Source of the DNA: CAADGN01 sp035443945
GTDB lineage: Bacteria > Planctomycetota > Phycisphaerae > Phycisphaerales > UBA1924
DNA: 64,000 nucleotides
NCBI GenBank assembly: GCA_035443945.1
Contig: DAOMNQ010000001.1
Location: 55,368 to 119,367 of the forward strand
Direction: 5' to 3'
Within the stretch, counting starts at the first letter, position 1. Every line of letters starts with the position of its first letter. A program made the position numbers and the translations under genes. Of this stretch, positions 30,523 through 37,354 are shown in pieces. Below the pieces are notes generated by a model. The model made no database searches. It had not been told where the DNA came from and saw only the letters and a program-made list of their open reading frames with translations.

Positions 30523-31353
30523 TCAACGGTCGAATCGTTCCCACCCGGCGTCCGAGAAGTTCGAGACCCCGCCGGCCGCCCGCCAGGCCTGCCCGAGACG
30601 CAACGCCTCGGACCGCACCCGCGCCCGCTCGGCCTCCGACGCCCGGAACCCGTCGCTCGGGAACCCGGCCGCCGCGTACAGGGCGTAGCGGGGTGGATTG
30701 TTGCCGCTGCGGGTCCGCGGATCAATCACCGCGAACGCCTGGAAGCCCCGCTCGCCCAGAAAGGCGATGGCGTTCACCGCGTCATCCTGCGGCAGGGTCG
30801 CCAGGCGGAGATAGTTCGTCTGCGCCTGCCGCGGGTCCGCCGACAACGCACCCGCCGGCCCCAAGGCCGCTGCAGCCCCGCCGACCGGCTGACGCTGACC
30901 CGTCGCCGACTCCGGCTGCCGCGTCTGCTGGCGTGATGAGTCCGCCTGCCGGGGAGCAGGGGGCGTCAGGGTGGGGTCGGTCGCCGGACCTTGGCTGACA
31001 AGTTCGCGCCGAAGGGCATCGTCCCGGGCCGACGACTCGCCCGACCGGAAGCCGAGTGTCCATGCACCGAGGACCAGGGCGATGACGGTCGCGAGGGCGA
31101 CCAGCGCATAACTCATGGGGACCCTGACCTCGCCGCCTGAGAAACTGAACGCCTCGCGCGGCTGATCTCGCGGCGGTTCCGGCGTCGGCGTGGGCCTTGG
31201 TCTCGGAGAAGGTTCCGGGGCGGCTCGCCTGGGCTCGGGGGCGGGCCTCATCGATGGGCGCGGCTCGGGCGGCGCATGGCGCACGCCCGCCGGCTGCGAT
31301 CCCTGGAGCAACTCGAAGAGCGGCGGGCTGTGTCGGCGGCCTGGCATGCTCAC
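30523..31353 (-). CDS. Single-pass membrane protein with Pro-rich N-terminus
   Basis: 276 residues. A PPLFELLQG segment stands near the N-terminus, followed by about 60 residues of Pro/Arg/Glu-rich linker, one transmembrane helix (MSYALVALATVIALVLGAWTLGF) and a Gln/Pro-rich periplasmic linker. The C-terminal ~90-residue domain (TNYLRLATLPQDDAVNAIAFLGERGFQAFAVID... YALYAAAGFPS) has the layout of a SPOR-like domain, though the family match is tentative. GTG at 31353 is chosen because GGGAGGT precedes it by 6 nt; the ATG two codons later is possible. Confidence 0.65.
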   Translation of the reverse strand: MSMPGRRHSPPLFELLQGSQPAGVRHAPPEPRPSMRPAPEPRRAAPEPSPRPRPTPTPEPPRDQPREAFSFSGGEVRVPMSYALVALATVIALVLGAWTLGFRSGESSARDDALRRELVSQGPATDPTLTPPAPRQADSSRQQTRQPESATGQRQPVGGAAAALGPAGALSADPRQAQTNYLRLATLPQDDAVNAIAFLGERGFQAFAVIDPRTRSGNNPPRYALYAAAGFPSDGFRASEAERARVRSEALRLGQAWRAAGGVSNFSDAGWERFDR

Positions 31354-31414
31354 GATTCTACCTCCCTCCGGCACGACCCCGAATCCTCAGCACGCGGCCC
31401 TATACTGCCGCCCC

Positions 31415-31960
31415 ATGGCCATCAGGGACGAGGACGTGATTCTCATCAGACCCGCGCCGATCTCGCGCGGCGAACGGGCGTATCTCCCCGCCATCATCGG
31501 CGGTTTCGGCGTCACGATGCGCCACTTCTTCACGTCCTTCGGGCAGGGCAAGACCAGCCGATCGATGCAGTACCCGGAGGAGCGCAAGGAGCACCAGCCC
31601 CCCGAGCGCGGCGGGATGCAGAAGAGCAACTTCAGGGCGTTCCACCGCCTGAACCGCGATGAGCAGGGACGCGTCAAGTGCGTCGCCTGCATGATGTGCC
31701 CCACCATCTGCCCCGCCAACTGCATCCACATCGTCGCCGCCGAAAGCCCCTGGGACGACCGCGAGAAGTACCCCGCCAAGTTCGAGATCGACGAACTCCG
31801 GTGCATCTTCTGCGGCATGTGCGAGGAGGCCTGCCCGGTCGACGCCATCGAACTGACCACCGAGTACGACGTGGTAGGCCTCAGCCGCCAGGAGATGGTC
31901 TTCGACAAGGAGAAACTCCTGAAGGTCTACGACGTCACAGTCGAGAAGAAGCCGATGTAG
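31415..31960 (+). CDS. nuoI: NADH-quinone oxidoreductase subunit I-type ferredoxin
   Basis: 181 residues. Two [4Fe-4S] motifs: CVACMMCPTICPANC (about residues 89-103) and CIFCGMCEEACPVD (about 130-143). The N-terminal membrane-associating region and the FEIDELRCIFCGMCEEACPVDAIELT context match NuoI, which relays electrons in complex I. No other nuo gene is nearby, so it is either the complex I subunit encoded apart from the rest or a paralogue. TATACT (31401-31406) lies 8 nt before the ATG and no Shine-Dalgarno exists, so translation is probably leaderless. Confidence 0.88.
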   Translation: MAIRDEDVILIRPAPISRGERAYLPAIIGGFGVTMRHFFTSFGQGKTSRSMQYPEERKEHQPPERGGMQKSNFRAFHRLNRDEQGRVKCVACMMCPTICPANCIHIVAAESPWDDREKYPAKFEIDELRCIFCGMCEEACPVDAIELTTEYDVVGLSRQEMVFDKEKLLKVYDVTVEKKPM

Positions 31961-32020
31961 GATCCTCCGGCCTCCGCCTCCGCTGGGCAGGCCCGACCGA
32001 ACAGGCCACAAACCAAGCGG

Positions 32021-32052
32021 ACCCGCGAGTTCTCGGGGCTGCGTTTTTTTTG
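32021..32052 (+). terminator. Possible terminator after nuoI
   Basis: A short stem CCCG/CGGG (32022-32025 with 32034-32037) within partly complementary flanks, then eight T at 32044-32051. The stem is weak, but the T run stands out in this GC-rich sequence. Confidence 0.45.
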
Positions 32053-32062
32053 CCGACTTCGC

Positions 32063-32090
32063 TGGCAAGCCCGGAAATCGGGTGCATCTT
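32063..32090 (+). promoter_or_regulatory. Shared upstream motif of PEP-CTERM genes, copy 1
   Basis: TGGCAAG, then CCGGAAATCGGG and TGCATCTT. Nearly the same string occurs 132 nt before the next PEP-CTERM gene (32955-32982). GCATCTT could be a -10-like element. It lies 154 nt before the ATG at 32218. Confidence 0.4.
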
Positions 32091-32217
32091 GCGTCAGGAC
32101 GCAGGAGTCCGTCCCTGCGCGCGGAGATTCCTTCGGCCCAGCGGAACGGGCTTGTCGCACTGTTCGCAAATGTCGTGGAGTCGGGGTTCCCGCCGCAGAC
32201 AGAGAGAAGGAGAGATC

Positions 32218-32874
32218 ATGGTCCGTTGCACCAACGCCCTCGGCATCCTGACGGCCGCCGCGTTCGCGGCCGCCGCCAGCGCGGATGTCATTCTGTCGTT
32301 CACCTACAGCGATGTCAGCGGTTCGTTCGACGCCGGTTCGGGCGTGTACTCGGCGGTCGCGTCGAGCGACACGTCCGGTGACGTGACCCGTCTCGACGGC
32401 TCGCCTGGCACGGCCGAGTTCGACGCCGGCTTCGCGGGGATGAGCCTCGCCGATTTCGTGATGACCATCAACGTCTCCAACAACGACGGCTTCACCGCCG
32501 ACGGCTCCGGCTCGTTCACCGTCACCGACACCAACGGCGACTCGGTCTCAGGCGACCTCGACGGCGTCTGGGTCAAGGGCGCGTTCGGCACGGTCTTCTT
32601 CAACGGACAACTCGCCAACGTCACCATCAACGACAACTCCGGCGACGGCTCCTTCGACGGCGCGACCGCGGGCTCCTTCAGCACCGACTTCTCCGCGTAC
32701 AACTCGCCCTTCGAGGGTGCGATCGTCACTCTCTACATCCACTCCGCCTCCGCCTTCCTCACCAAGAGTTTCTCCGGCGTCCCCGCCCTCGTGAGCGCGG
32801 AGATCGTTCCCGCCCCGGGCGTGCTCGCCCTCGCCCTGGCGAGCGGCCTCGTCGCGATCCGACGCCGCCGTTGA
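32218..32874 (+). CDS. Secreted PEP-CTERM protein
   Basis: 218 residues. Signal peptide (residues 1-22, AAAASA then D). The mature part is a Ser/Thr/Asp/Gly-rich beta protein (VILSFTYSDVSGSFDAGSG at its start), with low Lys and no Cys after the signal peptide. The tail VPAPGVLALALASGLVAIRRRR is a PEP-CTERM signal in the VPAP form. GAAGGAGAG precedes the ATG by about 5 nt. It is followed after 213 nt by another PEP-CTERM gene with a similar upstream motif. Confidence 0.85.
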   Translation: MVRCTNALGILTAAAFAAAASADVILSFTYSDVSGSFDAGSGVYSAVASSDTSGDVTRLDGSPGTAEFDAGFAGMSLADFVMTINVSNNDGFTADGSGSFTVTDTNGDSVSGDLDGVWVKGAFGTVFFNGQLANVTINDNSGDGSFDGATAGSFSTDFSAYNSPFEGAIVTLYIHSASAFLTKSFSGVPALVSAEIVPAPGVLALALASGLVAIRRRR

Positions 32875-32954
32875 CGCACTGACCCCACCCGAGCGCCACG
32901 GGGGTCAATGCCCACAGGGTTTCGACCCGATTCGAGACAACTTCCCCCGACGGG

Positions 32955-32982
32955 TGGCAAGGTCCGGAATCGGGGGCATATT
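32955..32982 (+). promoter_or_regulatory. Shared upstream motif of PEP-CTERM genes, copy 2
   Basis: TGGCAAGG, CCGGAATCGGG and GGCATATTT, aligned with copy 1 with few changes. An ACTTC stands upstream in both. CATATT (32977-32982) may be the -10 box. It lies in the 213-nt gap between two PEP-CTERM genes. Confidence 0.4.
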
Positions 32983-33087
32983 TGGGCGGCGGCGACCGCC
33001 GTCGCTTCCCCGCCTTGTCGGGCGGGTCTTGTGGTGCCCGGAGAGAAGCCGGCGCGGAGTGCGCAGGCGAACGGAAGGAGAACGCCC

Positions 33088-33789
33088 ATGAACCGGTTCA
33101 CGACTTCGCTGGCCGCGCTGGCAGGCCTGGCGACCGCGGCGAACGCGAGTCTCTTCAGTTTCGCGTCAGACGTTGACCACACGTCCTTCACGTTCAGGGG
33201 CATCGGCGGCTTCGTCGGTGACGCCATGGACCCGAGCGAGCCGCTGACGCTGCTGATCGACGACACCAACGGCCCGGGCGCGCCGCTCACACTGAGCGTC
33301 GAGTTCAACGCGGCCTTCCAGATCGCCCACCTCGGCAGCGTCCCCTCCGGCGGCGGCAACTTCATCCACGCCTACTCGCTCGACGGCTCCTTCGAGTTCC
33401 GCGATGCATTCGGCGCGCTCGTCCTCTCCGCAGTCGTCGAAGGCGGTGCGCTCACCGCGCTCGGTGGCGCAGCCTCGTGGTACTCCTCGGGCGCCCTCTT
33501 CGGTGCGGACGGCGCGGGCAGTTCCGTCACCTACACCTGGCACGGCGCGGACATCCCCGACTACGGCCTGTTCACCGGCAACTCCATCGATCCCGACGAC
33601 GCCGCATTCACGCTCACCTTCCTCCAGAGCGATCCCGGCATGGGCGTCGCCCTCGGACAGGACATGCTCCCCGCCATGCACTGGGTCTCCGAAGGCTCCT
33701 ACTCCGGCACCGCCTTCTTCGTCCCGGCCCCCGGCTCGATCGCCCTGCTCGGCTTCGGCGCGCTCGCGGCCGGCCGACGCCGCCGCTGA
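33088..33789 (+). CDS. Secreted PEP-CTERM protein
   Basis: 233 residues. Signal peptide (residues 1-20, GLATAANAS). A beta-rich mature domain (SFASDVDHTSFTFRGIGGFV; LSVEFNAAFQIAHLG; YTWHGADIPDYGLFTG) of no recognised enzymatic family. It ends VPAPGSIALLGFGALAAGRRRR, a typical VPAP PEP-CTERM tail. GGAAGGAG lies 7-9 nt before the ATG. A strong terminator follows the gene. Confidence 0.85.
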   Translation: MNRFTTSLAALAGLATAANASLFSFASDVDHTSFTFRGIGGFVGDAMDPSEPLTLLIDDTNGPGAPLTLSVEFNAAFQIAHLGSVPSGGGNFIHAYSLDGSFEFRDAFGALVLSAVVEGGALTALGGAASWYSSGALFGADGAGSSVTYTWHGADIPDYGLFTGNSIDPDDAAFTLTFLQSDPGMGVALGQDMLPAMHWVSEGSYSGTAFFVPAPGSIALLGFGALAAGRRRR

Positions 33790-33820
33790 TCCGATCCAGA
33801 CCCACGCTCGCAATCTCCAC

Positions 33821-33849
33821 CGTCGGCCCCCTGCGGCCGGCGGTTTTTC
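33821..33849 (+). terminator. Rho-independent terminator after PEP-CTERM gene
   Basis: Nine-bp stem CCGTCGGCC (33821-33829) with GGCCGGCGG (33836-33844), one wobble pair, 6-nt loop, followed by TTTTT. Confidence 0.88.
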
Positions 33850-33872
33850 ATTCCGCTCATCCATCCAACGGT

Positions 33873-33897
33873 GGCACAGGCGTCCCGCCTGTGCCAT
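33873..33897. repeat. Dispersed palindromic repeat, copy 2
   Basis: TGGCACAGGC, loop GTCCC, GCCTGTGCCA. It lies between two convergent genes, 18 nt from the pyrF stop. Arms are identical to copies 1 and 3. Confidence 0.85.
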
Positions 33898-33914
33898 CTC
33901 CTCCCCCTGCCTGC

Positions 33915-34799
33915 CTACCCGAGCGCACGCCGCAGATCCTCCGCCATCTCCCGCGCCGCCCGCCCCACCGCCGCCTGCCACCCCTCGCGCTCGCGCGGCG
34001 CGGCGTAGATCACCGATCGGCTCGCGTTCACCAGCACGCCACGCTCGCCCGGGGTGCGCGCGCCGTCGCGCACGAGCGCCCGCACGTCGTCCGCCGTGCC
34101 GCCCTGCGCCCCGTAGCCAGGCACCAGGATCGGAACATCCGGCATCCGCGCCCGCAACGCCGCACCGTCGGCAGGCTTCGTCGCCCCTACCACAGCGCCG
34201 GCGTCGCTCAGACCGCGCGCCCCGCGCCTGCCCGCTCCCAGCGCGGCGACGTGGTCCGCCATCATCTCCGCGACCGTCCGCCCGTCCTCCAGCCTCGCCG
34301 ATTGCACGGCATCGCTGCCGGGGTTGCTCGTCCGCACCAGCACGAACACGCCGAGTCCGGCCTCGAGGAACGGCTTGACCGTCTCCGGCCCGAGGTAGCC
34401 GCTGACTGTGACCGCGTCCGCGCCGAGCCCGACCGCGGCGGCGGCGTAGTGCTCCGCCGTCGTGCCGATGTCGCCGCGCTTCGCGTCCAGCACGACGATC
34501 AGGCCCGCCGATCGCGCCGCACCGATCACGTTCCGCAGCACGAGCAGCCCCGCCGCGCCGTACCGCTCGAAGCACGCCGACTGCGGCTTGACGGCGGCCG
34601 CGTGCCCGCGCACGGCCTCGACCACGCCGACGCAGAACTCGAACAGCCCCACGGCCTCGTCGTCGGAACCTGGCCGCGCACGGAACTCCGCGGGCAGGCG
34701 ATCGGCCACCGGGTCCAGGCCCACGCAGACGGGCGCGCCAACACGGTCGATCGCGTCGGCCAGGCGGTCGCTGAATCTCGCGGACGGCGCATCGCTCAC
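33915..34799 (-). CDS. pyrF: Orotidine 5'-phosphate decarboxylase (type 2)
   Basis: 294 residues, the longer pyrF2/mycobacterial type. Active-site block VVLDAKRGDIGTTAEHYA carries the conserved Lys and Asp residues. Also visible: VCVGLDPVADRLP at the N-terminus, VKPQSACFERYGAAG, and VPGYGAQGG for phosphate binding. It makes UMP from OMP in pyrimidine synthesis. GTG at 34799 is the likely start; a TACGAT hexamer lies 7 nt upstream on this strand and no Shine-Dalgarno is present. It is divergent from the DUF971 gene across only 34 nt. Confidence 0.92.
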   Translation of the reverse strand: MSDAPSARFSDRLADAIDRVGAPVCVGLDPVADRLPAEFRARPGSDDEAVGLFEFCVGVVEAVRGHAAAVKPQSACFERYGAAGLLVLRNVIGAARSAGLIVVLDAKRGDIGTTAEHYAAAAVGLGADAVTVSGYLGPETVKPFLEAGLGVFVLVRTSNPGSDAVQSARLEDGRTVAEMMADHVAALGAGRRGARGLSDAGAVVGATKPADGAALRARMPDVPILVPGYGAQGGTADDVRALVRDGARTPGERGVLVNASRSVIYAAPREREGWQAAVGRAAREMAEDLRRALG

Positions 34800-34802
34800 C
34801 GC

Positions 34803-34815
34803 GGCTATCGTAGCC
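34803..34815. promoter_or_regulatory. Palindromic -10 region shared by divergent genes
   Basis: GGCTATCGTAGCC is a 13-bp palindrome with a 3-bp centre. It gives TATCGT (34806-34811) on the plus strand and TACGAT (34807-34812) on the minus strand, both of the TAnnnT type. It lies between the GTG starts of pyrF (34799) and the DUF971 gene (34834). Confidence 0.5.
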
Positions 34816-34833
34816 CGAGGGCAGGCACACACC

Positions 34834-35184
34834 GTGGACCCCAACACTCCCACACGCATCGACCTGAAGAAGGACCGCGGCCTCACGGTCGAGTGGGCCG
34901 ACGGCAGCACCTCGTACTACACCATCGCCTATCTCCGCCGCATGTCCCCCTCCGCGGACATGCGCGAACTGCGCGAGCAGATGGCCCGCAACCCGCTCAC
35001 CGTGCTGCCCGGCGCGCCGGCGTCTTCGACCGCCCCGCTGGCGGCGGTCGATGCCGAACTCGTCGGCCACTACGCCCTGCGCATCCGCTTCTCCGACGGG
35101 CACGACACCGGCATCTACTCATGGGCGTACCTGCGCGAGATCGACCCACGCCTCCGCGAGGCCCGCCCCGCCGAGGGCGAGTGA
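34834..35184 (+). CDS. DUF971-domain protein
   Basis: 116 residues. It matches the DUF971 / gamma-butyrobetaine hydroxylase N-terminal-like fold: PTRIDLKKDRGLTVEWADGSTSYYTIAYLRRMSPSA at the N-terminus and VGHYALRIRFSDGHDTGIYSWAYLREI near the end. Related domains occur beside or fused to Mrp/ApbC-type Fe-S carriers, so a role in Fe-S biology is possible but not shown. GTG start. recG begins 34 nt after its stop. Confidence 0.8.
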   Translation: MDPNTPTRIDLKKDRGLTVEWADGSTSYYTIAYLRRMSPSADMRELREQMARNPLTVLPGAPASSTAPLAAVDAELVGHYALRIRFSDGHDTGIYSWAYLREIDPRLREARPAEGE

Positions 35185-35218
35185 ACCGCCGCGACGCCGC
35201 TGGTATGTTCTCTCACCG

Positions 35219-37342
35219 ATGCCCGACCCCGCGTCCGGTCCCGTGCCGAACCTGACCCTGCTGTCGCCGCTCACGCAGGTGCAGGGCGTCGGCCTGCGTC
35301 GCGCCGAGATGCTGGCAACGCTGGGCATCACCAGCCTCGGGAGGCTCGTCGCGCACCTGCCGACGCGCCACGAGCGGCACGAGGAGGAGCGGCCGATCGC
35401 GGAACTGACGCCGGGGCAGATCGTCTCGACCCGCGCCGAGGTGACGGCGACCCGCGTCATCGACCGCCGCCCGCGCCCGCGGTTCGAGGCCGTGTTGCAC
35501 GACGGCACCGGGCGGCTCGACGTGGTCTGGTTCAACCAGACGTTCCTCGCGCAGCGCATCCACCCCGGCCACCACCTGCGCGTGCAGGGGACGCTGCGGC
35601 GCGTCGGCAACAAACTCCAACTCGCCAACCCGCGCTGGGAGATCATCCCCGAGTCGGGCGGCCCCGCGCCGCGCGAGGCGCGCCTGCGCCCGATCTACCC
35701 GGCCAGCGAGCAGGTCAAGTCGTGGGAGATCGAAGCGGCGGTGCGCGCGGTGCTGCCGAGCGCGCTGCCGCTCATCGAGGACCACTTCCCCGAGGCGTTC
35801 CGGCGCGAGCGTGCGCTGCCCGCTCTCGCCGAGGCGTACCGGATGATGCACGAGCCGAAGGATGAGGATGAAGTGCGCGCCGCCCGCCGCCGGCTCGCCT
35901 ACGACGAACTGCTCTTCCTGCAACTCGCCGTCTTCATGAAGCGTCGCCAGTTGCGGTCCGAGTCGCGGGCGCCCGCGCTCAAGTGGACCGAGGCGATCGA
36001 CCGGCACATCCGCCAGCGGTTCCCGTTCACGCTCACGCCGGGGCAGGAGGAGGCGCTCGCGGAGGTCGTGCGCTACCTGACCTCCGAGACGCCGGCGAAC
36101 CGGCTCATCCAGGGCGACGTCGGCTCGGGCAAGACCGTCATCGCCCTCTACGCCATGCTGCTCGCGGTCGCCGGCGGGCGGCAGGCCGCGCTGATGGCCC
36201 CGACCGAACTGCTCGCCGAGCAGCACTTCGGCCTCATCACCGCGTCGCTCGAAGGCTCGCGCGTGCGGGTCGAGCTGCTCACCGGCTCCATGCCGCGAGC
36301 CGAGCGCGAGAGCGCGCTGGCACGAATCGCGTCGGGAGATGCCGATCTTTTAGTCGGCACGCACGCGCTGCTCACCGAGTCCGTGCGCTTCCGCTCGCTC
36401 GCCCTCGCCGTCATCGACGAGCAGCACCGCTTCGGCGTGCACCAGCGGGCAATGCTTCGGCAGAAGGGCGCGGACGGCGACACCACGCCGCACGTCCTCG
36501 TGATGACCGCCACGCCCATCCCGCGCACGCTCGCCATCACGCTCTTCGGTGACCTGGACGTCTCGACGATCCGCGGCCTGCCCCCCGGTCGGCGACCGGT
36601 CACCACGCGCGTCGTCGCGCCGGAGAAGCGGCGCGAGGTCTACGAGTTCGTGCGCCGGCGCATCGAGACCGGCGGGCAGGCGTACATCGTCGTCCCCACG
36701 ATCGGCGACGAGCCGGGTGGAGTCGGCGAGGGTGAGATCGCAGACGTGCGCAGCGTGCTGCGCGAACTCGAGGCCGGACCGCTCGCCGGCATGCGCCTCG
36801 CCGCCCTGCACGGCCGGCTCAAACGCTCGACGCGCGACCACGTGATGGCCCGCTTCCGCGCAGGCCTCGTCCACGCTCTCGTCGCCACCACCGTCATCGA
36901 GGTCGGCGTGGACGTGCCCAACGCCTCCGTCATGGTCGTCGAGCACGCCGACCGCTTCGGACTCGCACAACTCCACCAACTCCGCGGGCGCGTCGGGCGC
37001 GGCAGCCGACGCTCGGTCTGCATCCTCATCGCCGACGGCTCGACGCCCGAGTCGCAGCAGCGGCTGCGCGTGCTGGCCGAGACGAACGACGGATTCGTGC
37101 TCGCCGAGCGAGACCTCGAAATCCGCGGGCCGGGCGAGGTCTTCGGGGCACGCCAGTCCGGCGCGGCCGCGCTGCGCGTCGCCGACCTCATGCGCGACCG
37201 CGACCTGCTCACCCTCGCCCGGCGCGACGCCCGCGACTGGATCGACCGCTCGCCGCGCCTCGACCGCTTGGACGAGTCGATCCTGCGCCGCCGCGTGCTC
37301 AAGGCACACGGCGCGGAGTTCGGCCTCGGCGACGTCGGCTGA
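35219..37342 (+). CDS. recG: ATP-dependent DNA helicase RecG
   Basis: 707 residues. N-terminal wedge domain (VQGVGLRRAEMLATLGITSLGRLVAHLPTRHE, and the OB-fold VWFNQTFLAQRIHPGHHLRVQGTL). Helicase motif I is GDVGSGKT, Ia is ALMAPTELLAEQHF, II is VIDEQHRFG (DEQH), III is VMTATPIPRTL. The C-terminal part has HGRLKR, VATTVIEVGVDVPNASVMVVEHADRFGLAQLHQLRGRVGRG. RecG reverses stalled forks and resolves branched DNA. TATGTT (35204-35209) lies 9 nt before the ATG with no Shine-Dalgarno. Convergent with dnaB. Confidence 0.97.
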   Translation: MPDPASGPVPNLTLLSPLTQVQGVGLRRAEMLATLGITSLGRLVAHLPTRHERHEEERPIAELTPGQIVSTRAEVTATRVIDRRPRPRFEAVLHDGTGRLDVVWFNQTFLAQRIHPGHHLRVQGTLRRVGNKLQLANPRWEIIPESGGPAPREARLRPIYPASEQVKSWEIEAAVRAVLPSALPLIEDHFPEAFRRERALPALAEAYRMMHEPKDEDEVRAARRRLAYDELLFLQLAVFMKRRQLRSESRAPALKWTEAIDRHIRQRFPFTLTPGQEEALAEVVRYLTSETPANRLIQGDVGSGKTVIALYAMLLAVAGGRQAALMAPTELLAEQHFGLITASLEGSRVRVELLTGSMPRAERESALARIASGDADLLVGTHALLTESVRFRSLALAVIDEQHRFGVHQRAMLRQKGADGDTTPHVLVMTATPIPRTLAITLFGDLDVSTIRGLPPGRRPVTTRVVAPEKRREVYEFVRRRIETGGQAYIVVPTIGDEPGGVGEGEIADVRSVLRELEAGPLAGMRLAALHGRLKRSTRDHVMARFRAGLVHALVATTVIEVGVDVPNASVMVVEHADRFGLAQLHQLRGRVGRGSRRSVCILIADGSTPESQQRLRVLAETNDGFVLAERDLEIRGPGEVFGARQSGAAALRVADLMRDRDLLTLARRDARDWIDRSPRLDRLDESILRRRVLKAHGAEFGLGDVG

Positions 37343-37354
37343 GCGGGCGGCCGG

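Noticed and set aside
32955..32982. Sigma-54 promoter reading of TGGCAAGG...GC
   Set aside because: The GG to GC spacing does not give the required 10 nt in either copy of the motif.
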